Origin: Lachnospiraceae bacterium
Lineage (GTDB): Bacteria > Bacillota > Clostridia > Lachnospirales > Lachnospiraceae
Length of the DNA: 41,817 nucleotides
Assembly: GCA_017524035.1 (NCBI GenBank)
Contig: JAFWUY010000014.1
Location: forward strand, 1 to 41,817
Direction: 5' to 3'
Both the position numbers and the translations under genes were made by a program. Within the stretch, counting starts at the first letter, position 1. Each line of letters begins with the position of its first letter. Shown here in pieces: positions 23,724 to 32,750 of this stretch. The notes beneath the pieces are model-generated. The model ran no database searches. It was given only the letters and a program-made list of their open reading frames with translations, and was not told where the DNA came from.

Positions 23724-24560
23724 TTACTTGCTTTTTGCCTTCTTCTTATTCGGGAGTTCAGTTGACGCTGCGTCAAGACGGGAGTCCTCACCTGTCTTAA
23801 AACTGTCTATAGCTACGGTTCTGTAAGGGATTGTTATTCCGTTTTCCCTGTAAGTTTCTATCAGTCTCTTCCTTATAGAACCGCACGCAACAAAATTCTG
23901 TGCAACATTCTTGGTCCATACGGTGGTCTTTAGTACCGGACCGTCGGGATCAAACCTGCATATGAGCGGCTTGGTGCAGTCGATAACATTATCGGTAGCT
24001 CTTACAACATCTTCCATAAGCTTTAGAGCTTTATCAAGATCGTCGGAATATCCGATCGTGAGTTCAAGGAAATTACCGATGCGGTCATCATGGCTTACAT
24101 TAAGAAGCATGCTTTCATTCATGATACCGTTGGGCACCATGCAGGCCTGTCCGTCGTACGTCATGACAACCGTATGTCTGAGTGTGATATCGGTAACGGT
24201 TCCTTCCGCGATCACGGATCCGCCGCTGATGATCTTTATCTTATCGCCGAGATCAAAAGGTCTGGATAAAGAAATCGCAATACCGGAAAGGATATTGTTA
24301 AGACTCTTCTGTGCCGCGAAGCTTAAGATGGCAAGTACCAGTCCTCCTCCGGTAAGAACAGCGGTAAGCACATTCTGCAGATCAAAATATACCTGTAATA
24401 TCGCGATCAGAACGCCTATGATCACCAGCGTTCTGAGAAGACTGCAGATAAAACGGACATGCAGCTTCTTGCGTTTACCGGAAATCAGCTTGAGGATCAG
24501 CCAGAGCAGGATCCCGACAGAAAGTATTATTACGATCTTTACGATATCATCCATTTTCAT
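23724..24560 (-). CDS. MscS-family mechanosensitive channel
   Basis: 278 aa. Three hydrophobic segments are visible (about 7-25, 40-62 and the pore helix 67-100). The third is Gly/Ala-rich (TAVLTGGGLVLAILSFAAQ) as in MscS TM3. The beta domain (FDLGDKIKI, EGTVTDITLRHT, VPNG) and the C-terminal alpha/beta domain follow, ending in a Lys-rich tail. It would open under membrane tension and release solutes. GGAG precedes the ATG. It is the first gene of an apparent mscS-uxuA-uxuB unit under an operator-overlapped promoter, unusual company for a channel. A role in relieving sugar-acid or turgor stress is inference. Confidence 0.9.
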   Translation of the reverse strand: MKMDDIVKIVIILSVGILLWLILKLISGKRKKLHVRFICSLLRTLVIIGVLIAILQVYFDLQNVLTAVLTGGGLVLAILSFAAQKSLNNILSGIAISLSRPFDLGDKIKIISGGSVIAEGTVTDITLRHTVVMTYDGQACMVPNGIMNESMLLNVSHDDRIGNFLELTIGYSDDLDKALKLMEDVVRATDNVIDCTKPLICRFDPDGPVLKTTVWTKNVAQNFVACGSIRKRLIETYRENGITIPYRTVAIDSFKTGEDSRLDAASTELPNKKKAKSK

Positions 24561-24570
24561 TTCTTCTCCA

Positions 24571-24620
24571 AGTATAGCACACTAGTATACTAGTATCAAT
24601 GTTTCCTATAATTTTATCAA
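24571..24620 (-). promoter_or_regulatory. Promoter with palindromic operator upstream of mscS-uxuAB
   Basis: A perfect 14-bp palindrome ACTAGTATACTAGT lies at 24581-24594, extended to ACTAGTATACTAGTAT. Two candidate promoters flank it on the minus strand: TTGATA (24620-24615) with GATACT (24597-24592), spacing 17; and TTGATA (24599-24594) with TATACT (24576-24571), spacing 17, which puts the operator inside the spacer. The second would leave an almost leaderless mRNA, so the first is favoured. The operator matches that of eda-kdgK (5750-5765) in 14 of 16 bases. Confidence 0.65.
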
Positions 24621-24670
24621 ATTTAGCAATTATTATTATAAAAAAAGCACAGAATGCGTACTCATTTTAC

Positions 24671-24708
24671 ACAAAGTAATACCCGTACCCCTTTTGAGAT
24701 ACGGGTAT
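24671..24708 (-). terminator. Terminator of the flagellin-like operon
   Basis: The stem ATACCCGTA (24679-24687) / TACGGGTAT (24700-24708) with a 12-nt loop is followed on the minus strand by TACTTTGTG. It begins 6 nt past the stop of the coiled-coil protein gene. Confidence 0.75.
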
Positions 24709-24714
24709 GTAATC

Positions 24715-25530
24715 TTATCTGATTATATTTATCTCAAAACCGTTTCCCTCTGTATTGTCTTCTTTCCCGGTTCCGAAGATTGCCTGCTTTACCGCTTCGT
24801 TCTCCTCTTTTGTGGCATAACCGCTGCCCTTTTCCTGAGCATCGATTGCCGCTGAAAGAGTCTGATTTTTCTCCAGATCAGCTGCGGCATTTCCGATGGA
24901 CTTTGAAATCTCGGCGGATTCCCTGTTCTCCGAAGCCTCTTCTTCCTTACGGGATTCCACAGCGGAATTATAATCGTAGCTTGAGATCCTTCCGGTAAGA
25001 TACATCCTCTCAAGTTCCGAATCGGACACACCGGAGAAGGATATCTTATTGTCGAGAGCTTTATCTGCCTCTTTCTCTTCCGCTTCTTTTTTGAGAGTTT
25101 CCTTTATTTCTTCTTTACGCTTTTCACTCTCCGCCTCAGAGGCCTTTATCATCTCTTTGATACGCTCTTCTCTTTTGGCTTCGATCTTTTCTGCGGATTC
25201 TTCCGCCTCCTTTATCGCGTTTTCTTTCTCTTCACGGATAGGATTCTTCTCAGTCTTGTCGGCAATCTCTATATCTATTGTTTCTTCCTTTGTTGTTTTC
25301 TCACTCTTATTGAAAACAAATCCGTCGGAAAGTCTCTCATTTGCTTCAGGCTTAACCTGAACCGTGTCGCCGTCCTCCGAAGTATAGATAACATTCTCAA
25401 GACCTACCGGTTCCTGCTTCGGTTTCTTTTCAGTCTCAGTTTTCTGAACATGTGTTACCGGTGTGTTCTTGACGGAGGAAACATTATCAATTTTAATCGT
25501 TAAATTTGTATTCATAAGATTATCAGCCAT
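24715..25530 (-). CDS. Charged coiled-coil protein of unknown function
   Basis: 271 aa, no signal peptide or membrane helix. An N-terminal region (1-90) contains NLTIKIDNVSSV and YTSEDGDTVQVKP. A long Glu/Lys-rich helix (about 90-165, EEKENAIKEAEESAEKIEA type) is almost certainly coiled coil. Next comes a SGVSDSELERMYLTGRIS segment, then an Ala-rich C-terminus. I do not recognise the family. It lies 37 nt downstream of a flagellin-like gene in the same operon, so it may be a partner, chaperone or secretion substrate of that protein. That is inference. Confidence 0.78.
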   Translation of the reverse strand: MADNLMNTNLTIKIDNVSSVKNTPVTHVQKTETEKKPKQEPVGLENVIYTSEDGDTVQVKPEANERLSDGFVFNKSEKTTKEETIDIEIADKTEKNPIREEKENAIKEAEESAEKIEAKREERIKEMIKASEAESEKRKEEIKETLKKEAEEKEADKALDNKISFSGVSDSELERMYLTGRISSYDYNSAVESRKEEEASENRESAEISKSIGNAAADLEKNQTLSAAIDAQEKGSGYATKEENEAVKQAIFGTGKEDNTEGNGFEINIIR

Positions 25531-25567
25531 ATCTATTCCTCCTCAATTTATTAATGAATGATACTGT

Positions 25568-26338
25568 TTATGTGAAAAGTCTGTTTGTACGCTGTGCTTC
25601 GTTTTCTTCTTTTTTCTTCTGCATCATCACGCTGATTGTATCAAGAAGTCTCTGTTTATCAAGCTTGCTCACGGCTTTTTCCATATCGAGGTCTTCAAGT
25701 CCGGAATCGGCAGCCGTAAGATTGTAACTGCTCGTCTTGTTTATGTTATATGCATGCTCGAGCGAGTTCATCTTCGCACCTGCATCAGCTCTCATTTTCG
25801 AGACGGTTTCAAGTGCCTTGTCAATATCTTGGATATTGAAATCCTGTGTTACATCAAAGTCCTCAATGCCGAGAGCTTTTAATGTGGAATTGTTTCCGCA
25901 CACCGAAACGTTCGAACCGTTCGAATCGGTTGTGATATTCATTTCACCGGCCGATCCGTCGAGAAGCTTCTTTTCATTATAGGATGTAACGCTCGAAACA
26001 TCCTCGATACCCTGCTTGAGCTGTGAAATCTCCTGCTGATAGATCTTCTTGTCATCATCGGAGATTGTAAAGGTATTGGATGCAGCAAGAGCAAGTTCCC
26101 TTATCCTCTGAAGGTAATCGGTAACATCTCCGAGTGCGGAATCCTGGATCCTGATCGCATCGATTCCGGAAGAAATATTATCGCTGCCCTGCTCAAGCCC
26201 TCTTACCTGAGCGTTCATTTTTTCGGATATGGCAAGTTCGGCAGCACCGTCAGCCGCAGACTGAAGAGCCTTTCCGCTTGCAACTTTTCCGTAAAGAAAA
26301 TTCACTCCGCTTGATGATACGCCGCTTATCGAACTCAT
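25568..26338 (-). CDS. Flagellin-like protein, short and divergent
   Basis: 256 aa. The N-terminal half matches flagellin D0/D1: SGKALQSAADGAAELAISEK (21-40), then QVRGLEQGSDNISSGIDAIR and the TDYLQRIRELALAASN helix. The C-terminal half has the mirror helices (DIDKALETVSKMRADAGAKM, LEHAYN, LEDLDMEKAVSKL). The variable surface domain is almost absent. The usual hydrophobic C-terminal end is replaced by MMQKKKEENEAQRTNRLFT, so ordinary filament packing is doubtful. AAGGGGGAG 4 nt before the ATG at 26338 fixes the start. Not flanked by flagellar genes; the partner is a charged coiled-coil protein. FlgL-like or non-flagellar roles remain possible. Confidence 0.85.
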   Translation of the reverse strand: MSSISGVSSSGVNFLYGKVASGKALQSAADGAAELAISEKMNAQVRGLEQGSDNISSGIDAIRIQDSALGDVTDYLQRIRELALAASNTFTISDDDKKIYQQEISQLKQGIEDVSSVTSYNEKKLLDGSAGEMNITTDSNGSNVSVCGNNSTLKALGIEDFDVTQDFNIQDIDKALETVSKMRADAGAKMNSLEHAYNINKTSSYNLTAADSGLEDLDMEKAVSKLDKQRLLDTISVMMQKKKEENEAQRTNRLFT

Positions 26339-26384
26339 ATGTACTCCCCCTTTACATACAATTCGCATCTGTGAAAACTAACAA

Positions 26385-26408
26385 GCAATCGATAGTCTTA
26401 TCGTTTGC
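26385..26408 (-). promoter_or_regulatory. Leader hairpin of the flagellin-like gene
   Basis: The inverted repeat GCAATCGATA / TATCGTTTGC (one mismatch, 4-nt loop) lies between the candidate promoter and the ribosome binding site. It may act on mRNA stability or be a protein target. Confidence 0.4.
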
Positions 26409-26437
26409 TCATTGATCAGAAATCTCATTACACCTTG

Positions 26438-26464
26438 ATTATACTATAATGCAATGAAAAACAA
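26438..26464 (-). promoter_or_regulatory. Sigma-A-like promoter of the flagellin-like operon
   Basis: On the minus strand, a perfect -10 TATAAT (26443-26438) with TTGTTT (26464-26459) as -35 at a short 15-nt spacing. No clear sigma-28 flagellar promoter was found, which supports regulation apart from the main flagellins. Confidence 0.5.
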
Positions 26465-26499
26465 CATATTTTTTCAGTCAGTGCCAAATACTTCCAAAA

Positions 26500-26532
26500 C
26501 AAAAAATCCCGGAGGCTTATTGCCTCCGGGAT
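26500..26532 (-). terminator. Terminator of the H1-like gene
   Basis: A perfect 11-bp stem ATCCCGGAGGC / GCCTCCGGGAT with a 5-nt loop is followed on the minus strand by TTTTTGTTTT. It lies about 20 nt past the stop. Confidence 0.92.
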
Positions 26533-26553
26533 CTTATTGATAATCTTATTTGA

Positions 26554-26976
26554 TTATTTTGCTGCCTTCTTAGCTACGGGCTTCTTAGCGGTGGTAGCCT
26601 TCTTTGCAGGTGCCTTCTTTGCTACTGCCTTCTTAACGGTGGTAGCCTTCTTTACTACTGCCTTCTTAGCAGTGGTAGCCTTCTTTGCTACTGCCTTCTT
26701 AGCGGTGGTAGCCTTCTTTGCAGGAGCTGCCTTCTTAGCGGTGGTAGCCTTCTTAGCAACGGTAGCCTTCTTAGCAGTGGTAGCCTTCTTTGCAGGAGCT
26801 GCCTTCTTAGCGGTGGTAGCCTTCTTTGCAGGAGCTGCCTTCTTAGCGGTGGTAGCCTTCTTTGCAGGAGCTGCCTTCTTTGCTGCGGTAGCCTTCTTTG
26901 CAGGAGCTGCCTTCTTTACGGTTGCCTTCTTTGCGGGTGCCTTCTTAGCATCTGCTTCTTTCTTTGCTGTAGCCAT
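26554..26976 (-). CDS. Histone H1-like Lys/Ala-rich repeat protein
   Basis: 140 aa composed almost wholly of Ala, Lys, Thr, Pro and Val in tandem units of the form PAKKATTAKKA. It has no globular domain and is strongly basic. Such proteins in bacteria (H1/HctB-like, AlgP-like tails) bind DNA or RNA non-specifically and may compact the nucleoid. The start is the ATG at 26976 (MATAKKEADAKK), preceded by GGAGGAGG. It has its own promoter and terminator. The opposite strand shows a long hydrophobic reading frame, which is a mirror of the repeats. Confidence 0.88.
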   Translation of the reverse strand: MATAKKEADAKKAPAKKATVKKAAPAKKATAAKKAAPAKKATTAKKAAPAKKATTAKKAAPAKKATTAKKATVAKKATTAKKAAPAKKATTAKKAVAKKATTAKKAVVKKATTVKKAVAKKAPAKKATTAKKPVAKKAAK

Positions 26977-27029
26977 TTTTTCCTCCTCCGATTTTGGAAT
27001 TAAATTTTTAATAAACAACTACTAAACAA

Positions 27030-27058
27030 AATATACTACAAAGAATACAGAAATACAA
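27030..27058 (-). promoter_or_regulatory. Promoter of the H1-like gene
   Basis: On the minus strand, -35 TTGTAT (27058-27053), a 17-nt spacer and -10 TATATT (27035-27030). The region upstream to 27100 is rich in A and T runs. An imperfectly placed palindrome AAAATGAC-N6-GTCATTTT lies at 27148-27169, after the citrate synthase stop. Confidence 0.65.
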
Positions 27059-27181
27059 AGGTTTTTTGCATTTTTTTAAAATTTTTTTTCAAAAAATGTT
27101 ATCGGAGGTGTGTCATTTTTATCAGCTATCATCGGGCTTGCAGGAAAATGACGCATATGTCATTTTCTGTTCTGTTTTTTC

Positions 27182-28540
27182 TTACCTGTCTGAAATGGGC
27201 TTGTAGTCTGTGTTTTCCTGTATTCCTATGTATGCGGGACGTATTATCTTGTCGACGTTGATGAGTTCTTCAAGACGATGTGCACTCCATCCGACTATCC
27301 TTGCGATTGCAAACATCGGTGTATATAATTCGAGCGGAAGTTCCAGCATGCTGTAAACAAATCCGGAATAAAAATCTACATTTGCACTTACACCCTTATA
27401 TATTTTTCTCTCTTCACCTATCACTTCAGGTGCAAGTTTTTCAATCAGGGAATACAGTTCATACTCAGGCATGCGATGTTTTGATTCCGCAAGCTTTTCG
27501 ACAAACTGCTTGAAGATCAGTGCCCTCGGATCCGATACGGAATAGATCGCATGACCGAAGCCATATATGAGTCCCGACTTATCAAACGCTTCCTTGTGAA
27601 GAATCTTTTTAAGATAATCTTTTATTTCATCTTCGTCCTTGTGATCGTGAACATTCTTCCATATATCCTGGAACATGCGCACAACCTTTATATTGGCTCC
27701 GCCGTGCTTGGGACCTTTGAGCGAACCGAGTGCGGCTGCCATTACCGAATATGTATCCGTTCCGGATGACGATATTACATGCGTGGTGAAAGTGGAGTTA
27801 TTTCCTCCCCCGTGATCCATATGAAGAACGAGGGCAATATCGAGGACCTGTGCTTCGAGCTCCGTATACTTCATATCGGGACGAAGCATGCGAAGAATAT
27901 TTTCGGCGGTGGAAAGTTTGGAATCGGGACGATGAATGTAAAGACTCTTGTCCTTGTAATAATGATTGTATGCGTGATAACCGTAAACGGAAAGCATGGG
28001 GAATACGGCGATGAGCATAAGACACTGACGCATTACATTGTCGAGCGAAGTGTCATCGGAATTCTTATCATATGCATAAAGGGTGAGCACGCTTCTTGCA
28101 AGAGTGTTCATCATGTCCTTGCTGGGTGCCTTCATGATGACATCCCGTACGAAGTTTTTGGGAAGAGATCTTGAATCTGCAAGAACCTCCATGAAATTTT
28201 CAAGTTCCTCCGCAGTCGGAAGTTTTCCGTAAAGAATAAGATATGCGGTCTCTTCAAAACCGAATCTTCCTTCGGAATTGAATCCGTTCGTCAGTTCTCT
28301 TATATCTATTCCGCGGAAATACAAACGTCCGGCACAGGGCACGCTCTCTCCGTTTACTTCTTCCTTCGCAATGATCGTTGAGATCCTGGTGAGACCGGCT
28401 CTTACACCGTTTCCGTTAACATCGCGAAGACCTTTTTTGACATCATATTTTTTATAAAGCTCAGGATTGATTCCTGTATTGGCTTTACACTTTTCCGTGA
28501 GCGCAATGATCTCGGGGGTGGGTTCCATCTTAAAACTCAT
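27182..28540 (-). CDS. Citrate synthase
   Basis: 452 aa. It condenses acetyl-CoA and oxaloacetate to citrate, giving 2-oxoglutarate for glutamate synthesis in an anaerobe. Family landmarks: FRGIDIREL, the active-site His in LHMDHGGGNNSTFT, the second His in YGFGHAIYSVSDPRA, and the catalytic Asp in ANVDFYSGFVYSML. GGAGG 7 nt upstream fixes the ATG at 28540; an in-frame ATG eleven codons upstream lies before that site. It is a single gene here. A methylcitrate synthase cannot be excluded by sequence alone, but no prp genes are near. Confidence 0.93.
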   Translation of the reverse strand: MSFKMEPTPEIIALTEKCKANTGINPELYKKYDVKKGLRDVNGNGVRAGLTRISTIIAKEEVNGESVPCAGRLYFRGIDIRELTNGFNSEGRFGFEETAYLILYGKLPTAEELENFMEVLADSRSLPKNFVRDVIMKAPSKDMMNTLARSVLTLYAYDKNSDDTSLDNVMRQCLMLIAVFPMLSVYGYHAYNHYYKDKSLYIHRPDSKLSTAENILRMLRPDMKYTELEAQVLDIALVLHMDHGGGNNSTFTTHVISSSGTDTYSVMAAALGSLKGPKHGGANIKVVRMFQDIWKNVHDHKDEDEIKDYLKKILHKEAFDKSGLIYGFGHAIYSVSDPRALIFKQFVEKLAESKHRMPEYELYSLIEKLAPEVIGEERKIYKGVSANVDFYSGFVYSMLELPLELYTPMFAIARIVGWSAHRLEELINVDKIIRPAYIGIQENTDYKPISDR

Positions 28541-28615
28541 ATCTACCTCCTTTAAATGCATTTTAGTTAACATCCGTATTTTTTATTCTATCAAATATCT
28601 TTTAAATAAACACCA

Positions 28616-28643
28616 TTTAAATACATAAAAAAACGTATTTAAA
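28616..28643. promoter_or_regulatory. AT-rich inverted repeat upstream of citrate synthase
   Basis: TTTAAATAC (28616-28624) and GTATTTAAA (28635-28643) form perfect 9-bp arms with a 10-nt spacer, about 75 nt upstream of the start codon. It is a candidate operator or cis element. No confident -35/-10 pair was assigned. Confidence 0.4.
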
Positions 28644-28665
28644 AGATTCTTAAAAGAATGGATCA

Positions 28666-28701
28666 TCAAATAACAAAGGCATGCCGCAATGACATGCCTT
28701 T
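28666..28701 (-). terminator. Terminator of the dCache chemoreceptor gene
   Basis: The stem AAAGGCATG (28675-28683) / CATGCCTTT (28693-28701) with a 9-nt loop is followed on the minus strand by GTTATTTG. It lies about 40 nt past the stop. Confidence 0.7.
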
Positions 28702-28739
28702 GGTTTAACATATTAAAGATTCCGGATCACTCTTCGATA

Positions 28740-30746
28740 TCAGATCTTGAAATAGCTTATCGTATCGTTCAGCTTGTTTGCAAGATCCTGAAGATCCATA
28801 GCGGACTGAGAGATGAGTGTGAATGTCGCATTAAGTTCTTCCATTGATGCATTGGTCTCCTGAGTGGATGCGGCATTCTCTTCGGATATAGCGGAAAGGT
28901 CTTCGATAATGGAATCGAGAGCTTCTCTTGCCTTGTTGAGTTCCGAAACCTTGTCTTCGATATTATCCGCGCTATGGGATACATTCTTAACATTATCGAG
29001 CATCTCACCCATATTGTCCTTGGTCGTTCCGAGCTTTACGGTCTGCTCATTAAAGCTGTCCTTGAGTTCGGAAAGGGCCTGTACGGATGAAGCAACATCC
29101 GAAAGAAGTCTGTCTACGATCGACTTGATCTTGGTCGCACTGTCGGCGGACTGGTTTGCAAGGATTCCGATCTCACCGGCAACAACCGCAAAGCCCCTGC
29201 CCATCTCTCCGGCTCTTGCGGCCTCGATCGAAGCATTGAGCGAAAGAAGGTTGGTCTGGCTTGCAATCTCCTGTATCGTAGCGGTGAACTTGCTGATCTC
29301 ATTAGCGGAATCGTTGGTAGCCTTAATGACGGAATCGATCTCATTAACGGAACTCGTAACATGATCGGACTGCTTGATCAGATCGTTCATTGCATCCATT
29401 GCCGTATCGCAGGATGCTCTCATTTCTTTGGAGTATTCGTTGAGAGAAGCTACTTCCGCATTTACGGTATCGATGCTCTGTCCGATACTGTTTGTATTGT
29501 CCGCGGCATTCTGAACGTATTCCGCCTGTGATACGGAGCCTCTGCTTATATCATCGACTGCCTGACTAACCTGTCCGGATACTTCCGTAGCCTGCTGGGC
29601 ATTGGAAGCAAGCTCGTTACCGGATTCCTTGACATTCTCTGCCATCTGCTTGGTTTCTCCGATTATTCCGGAAAGCTTATCGGTAACGGAATTGACATTG
29701 TTGACCATGGCACCGAATTCATCGGTCCTGTTCGTAAACCTGGTGATCTTGGAGAACTTACCGTCGGCAAGCTCGCCAACCGCGCCATTGACCTCTTCAA
29801 CGGGTCTGGTAAAGGAAAGAGCCATATAGACCGAAATGAATCCCGCAACAGCAAGAAGCACGATCGCTATGATGACACTGATCATCGCCGATCTTCTTGC
29901 GACACCGACCGCATCGTCCATGGTCTTGACCGTGACAACCGTCCAGCCTGAAGCGAAGTAATCGCATTCCGTGGTTCCCTGGCCCATTCTTACATAGCCG
30001 ACAAGACTGTCTTCACCTTCAATCTCATCTTCATAAACGCCTTCTTCGGATGCGGCGGTCATGAATTCCGAACCGGTGTAATTATCGGTCTCATCTCCTG
30101 CCTGGATCTCAAATCCCGAATGTGAAGCTAGTGCTCCTGTCCTGTCTACGATGAATGCATGATCGGATTCTTCCGAAAGAAATTCATGGAGAGAATTGAG
30201 GTCATAATTTCTCTGAACGGTTCCGATGACTGATCCGTCCTTGCCGCGTACGGGGACGATGATGGTAATTATTCTTGTTCCGGAAGATTTACTGACTATG
30301 ACATCGGAAACATAATTATTACCCGCCATTGCCTGCTGAAAATATTCACGGTCGGCAACATTCACGCAGTTTCCGATAGTCCTGAACAACTGCTGGCCCG
30401 TAGCATCCGCTATTGCGATCGTATTGCCGTCGCCGAATGCTTCATCGACATAATAGAGATATAATTCGATCTCAGCTGCTTTGCTTGTATCCTCACCGCT
30501 CAGATACTCTACTACCGTGGGAGATATTGAGATTGCTTCGATCGCCCTGAGATTCTGGTTGATCTTGGACGAGAACATATCCTCGATATACCAGGATTCC
30601 CATGAAAGCATCTCCTCGGCATCTTCAAGTGCTTTATTCGTGGATGATCTGTAACTGATGACAGTGGTTATCAGAACAGGGATAACCGCAACAAGGAGCA
30701 TGACAGAAATAAGCTTTGTTTTGACAGAACCGCTCAACTTAGACAT
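28740..30746 (-). CDS. Methyl-accepting chemotaxis protein with dCache sensor
   Basis: 668 aa. TM1 about 11-31; extracellular double-Cache sensor about 35-275 ([32 protein letters not shown] and [13 protein letters not shown] are typical); TM2 288-311; HAMP 312-365. The MCP signalling domain runs to the C-terminus with the conserved tip [20 protein letters not shown]. It would signal through CheA/CheW, none of which is encoded here. It has its own terminator and a separate leader, and follows a second chemoreceptor gene. The ligand is unknown; dCache domains often bind amino acids or organic acids. Confidence 0.95.
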   Translation of the reverse strand: MSKLSGSVKTKLISVMLLVAVIPVLITTVISYRSSTNKALEDAEEMLSWESWYIEDMFSSKINQNLRAIEAISISPTVVEYLSGEDTSKAAEIELYLYYVDEAFGDGNTIAIADATGQQLFRTIGNCVNVADREYFQQAMAGNNYVSDVIVSKSSGTRIITIIVPVRGKDGSVIGTVQRNYDLNSLHEFLSEESDHAFIVDRTGALASHSGFEIQAGDETDNYTGSEFMTAASEEGVYEDEIEGEDSLVGYVRMGQGTTECDYFASGWTVVTVKTMDDAVGVARRSAMISVIIAIVLLAVAGFISVYMALSFTRPVEEVNGAVGELADGKFSKITRFTNRTDEFGAMVNNVNSVTDKLSGIIGETKQMAENVKESGNELASNAQQATEVSGQVSQAVDDISRGSVSQAEYVQNAADNTNSIGQSIDTVNAEVASLNEYSKEMRASCDTAMDAMNDLIKQSDHVTSSVNEIDSVIKATNDSANEISKFTATIQEIASQTNLLSLNASIEAARAGEMGRGFAVVAGEIGILANQSADSATKIKSIVDRLLSDVASSVQALSELKDSFNEQTVKLGTTKDNMGEMLDNVKNVSHSADNIEDKVSELNKAREALDSIIEDLSAISEENAASTQETNASMEELNATFTLISQSAMDLQDLANKLNDTISYFKI

Positions 30747-30826
30747 TATTCAATTCCTCCGCTCATAAGAACACGGCGAATACCGTGCATACCTGTATAA
30801 TACAACACCCGGTGAAAAAAAGGAAC

Positions 30827-30867
30827 ATAATATTAGACCGGACCGCTGACAGTATAGCGGTCCGGTC
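30827..30867 (-). terminator. Terminator of the Cache chemoreceptor gene
   Basis: A perfect 12-bp stem GACCGGACCGCT (30836-30847) / AGCGGTCCGGTC (30856-30867) with an 8-nt loop is followed on the minus strand by TAATATTATG. It separates the two chemoreceptor genes. Confidence 0.85.
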
Positions 30868-30894
30868 ATTAAAAAGGGTAGCAAGATATGGATA

Positions 30895-32574
30895 TTACTT
30901 AAAGTAGGAAATAACATCCACAAGTTTATCCGAATTGTTTCTGGTATCATCGGAGTTCTGGGCAATCTCACCTATGGAAGCTGCGATTCCGGTAACGTTT
31001 GCGGATACTTCCTGGTTGGATGCGGCATTCTCTTCGGAAATGGCACTGAGCGCTCCCACCGCATCGGTAATCACATTCTGAACCTCCTCAAGTTCTTCTG
31101 CATCCTTGGTGACATTTTTGATATTTTCCAGGGAAGCCGCGATCTCTTTTCCGAGAATCTCAAACTTGGTCTGAGTCTCACCGACGAAGGTCTGCTCCTG
31201 CTTGATCAGCTCCGCAACATTGGCCGAAAGTTCAACGCTCGCTTCGGAATTCTTGACTATCTCATCAACTATGAGTCGTATCTCATTGGCGGATCTGCTG
31301 GACTGATCGGAAAGGCTGCCGATCTCGGTAGCAACTACCGCGAACCCTCTTCCGGCCTCACCCGCTCTTGCAGCCTCGATAGAAGCATTGAGAGCAAGGA
31401 GATTTGTCTGGCTTGCGATAGATGAGATCATATCAACAGCTTCCTTGATCTTCTGTACGGCATCATTGGTGGATGCGATCTGTCTTGAAATATCGTGAAC
31501 GGCTTCAACAGTTTGTACGGAGGATTCGGATACTTTGTCGATATATTCTCTGGCTTCTCTGTTGGCACCGGCGATATTGTCGGACGAAACGGCAAGTGCA
31601 TCGGAGCTTTCGGTGAGCATTGCGATAAGTTCGTTGAGATTGCCGATCTGTTTTCCGATCTCCTGAACATTATTGGCCATATCCGTAGCACCTTCGGCAA
31701 GGTCCTCCATAGCCGAGGAGATCTGATTGGCATCACGTGAACTTTCTCCCGAAAGTTTATTGACATTGACTGCGCCGGTATTGAGTTCGGAGCTTATGAG
31801 CTTTACATGTCCGATGATCTCACTGAGCTTATCCCTGAGTGAATTGGATGCGGCGATCAGCGCTTTGGTCTCTGAGATATTGGTGGTAGCATCATTTTCT
31901 ATGCTGAGATTTCCGTCAGAAAGCTTTGAAAGAGTATCTGCACAGGCACGTATGGGCTTTGCAACTCTATTGGCAAGGTACAGGCAAAGACATACGAAGA
32001 ACACAAGGAGAACTGCGGCAATGCAACCACTGACAAGCACCATCTTACCGATAGCACTTTTAAGTTCCCTGGTGGGCTTGCCGGCAAAAGCCATACCGAC
32101 AACCTTTCCGTCCGCGTCCCTGAGAGGAAGGTAATACACATAGTACGGTTCGCCGTTGATGACAACATTATCGGAGAAATATTCATTTCCTTTGTTTATT
32201 ACTTCTGAAATGACGGCATCGGATGCCTTGGTACCTTCAATCCTCTTTCCGTCGCTGCCAATGATGGATGTACAGAATCTGGTATCTCCCCTGAAAATGG
32301 TAAGATCGATATCTTCATACTTAAGATGATCCATATACTCGGGATCATAGGTAAGCCAGCCGTCTTCGAGATATTCGGGATGAGCAAGGTCGTATGCATA
32401 ATACTCCTGAAGGTCGATGACCGCGACCTCAAGTGTATTCTTTGTCTGCGTTTCGAGATTATCCTTCATGTAAAAAATGCTGAACAGCGTAAGGACAAGC
32501 AGAGATACCACAAGCGGTATCATGGAAAGCAAGATCAAAAAATTATGCATAGATAAACCGGACTTTTTATTCAT
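30895..32574 (-). CDS. Methyl-accepting chemotaxis protein with single Cache sensor
   Basis: 559 aa. TM1 about 11-35; extracellular single-Cache domain about 36-175 ([22 protein letters not shown] is the hallmark); TM2 178-202; HAMP 203-255; MCP signalling domain with the tip [20 protein letters not shown]. The start is the ATG at 32574, preceded by AGGAGGGG; an upstream in-frame start lies within the ribosome-binding region. Its ligand is unknown. It shares the signalling domain but not the sensor with its neighbour, so the two extend the cell's chemical range rather than duplicating it. Confidence 0.94.
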   Translation of the reverse strand: MNKKSGLSMHNFLILLSMIPLVVSLLVLTLFSIFYMKDNLETQTKNTLEVAVIDLQEYYAYDLAHPEYLEDGWLTYDPEYMDHLKYEDIDLTIFRGDTRFCTSIIGSDGKRIEGTKASDAVISEVINKGNEYFSDNVVINGEPYYVYYLPLRDADGKVVGMAFAGKPTRELKSAIGKMVLVSGCIAAVLLVFFVCLCLYLANRVAKPIRACADTLSKLSDGNLSIENDATTNISETKALIAASNSLRDKLSEIIGHVKLISSELNTGAVNVNKLSGESSRDANQISSAMEDLAEGATDMANNVQEIGKQIGNLNELIAMLTESSDALAVSSDNIAGANREAREYIDKVSESSVQTVEAVHDISRQIASTNDAVQKIKEAVDMISSIASQTNLLALNASIEAARAGEAGRGFAVVATEIGSLSDQSSRSANEIRLIVDEIVKNSEASVELSANVAELIKQEQTFVGETQTKFEILGKEIAASLENIKNVTKDAEELEEVQNVITDAVGALSAISEENAASNQEVSANVTGIAASIGEIAQNSDDTRNNSDKLVDVISYFK

Positions 32575-32699
32575 TCTCAGAACCCCTCCTAAAAAAAAAC
32601 TAAAATATGCATTGTCGGTCATAATATATTACATATTTAATTATATCGGTATAATAACACATTTTAATGAATATGTTACGAAAAATCTTAATATTTTAC

Positions 32700-32732
32700 A
32701 TAAAAAAGAGCAGGTCATTCAGACCTGCTCTT
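32700..32732 (-). terminator. Terminator of the rubrerythrin gene
   Basis: A perfect 11-bp stem AAGAGCAGGTC / GACCTGCTCTT with a 5-nt loop is followed on the minus strand by TTTTATG. It lies about 19 nt past the stop. Confidence 0.92.
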
Positions 32733-32750
32733 ATCAGCTTTGTATTCGTA

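Noticed and set aside
26537..27025. Plus-strand hydrophobic repeat protein
   Set aside because: It is the mirror of the Lys/Ala-rich H1-like repeats on the other strand. It has no ribosome binding site, while the minus-strand gene has a promoter, ribosome binding site and terminator.
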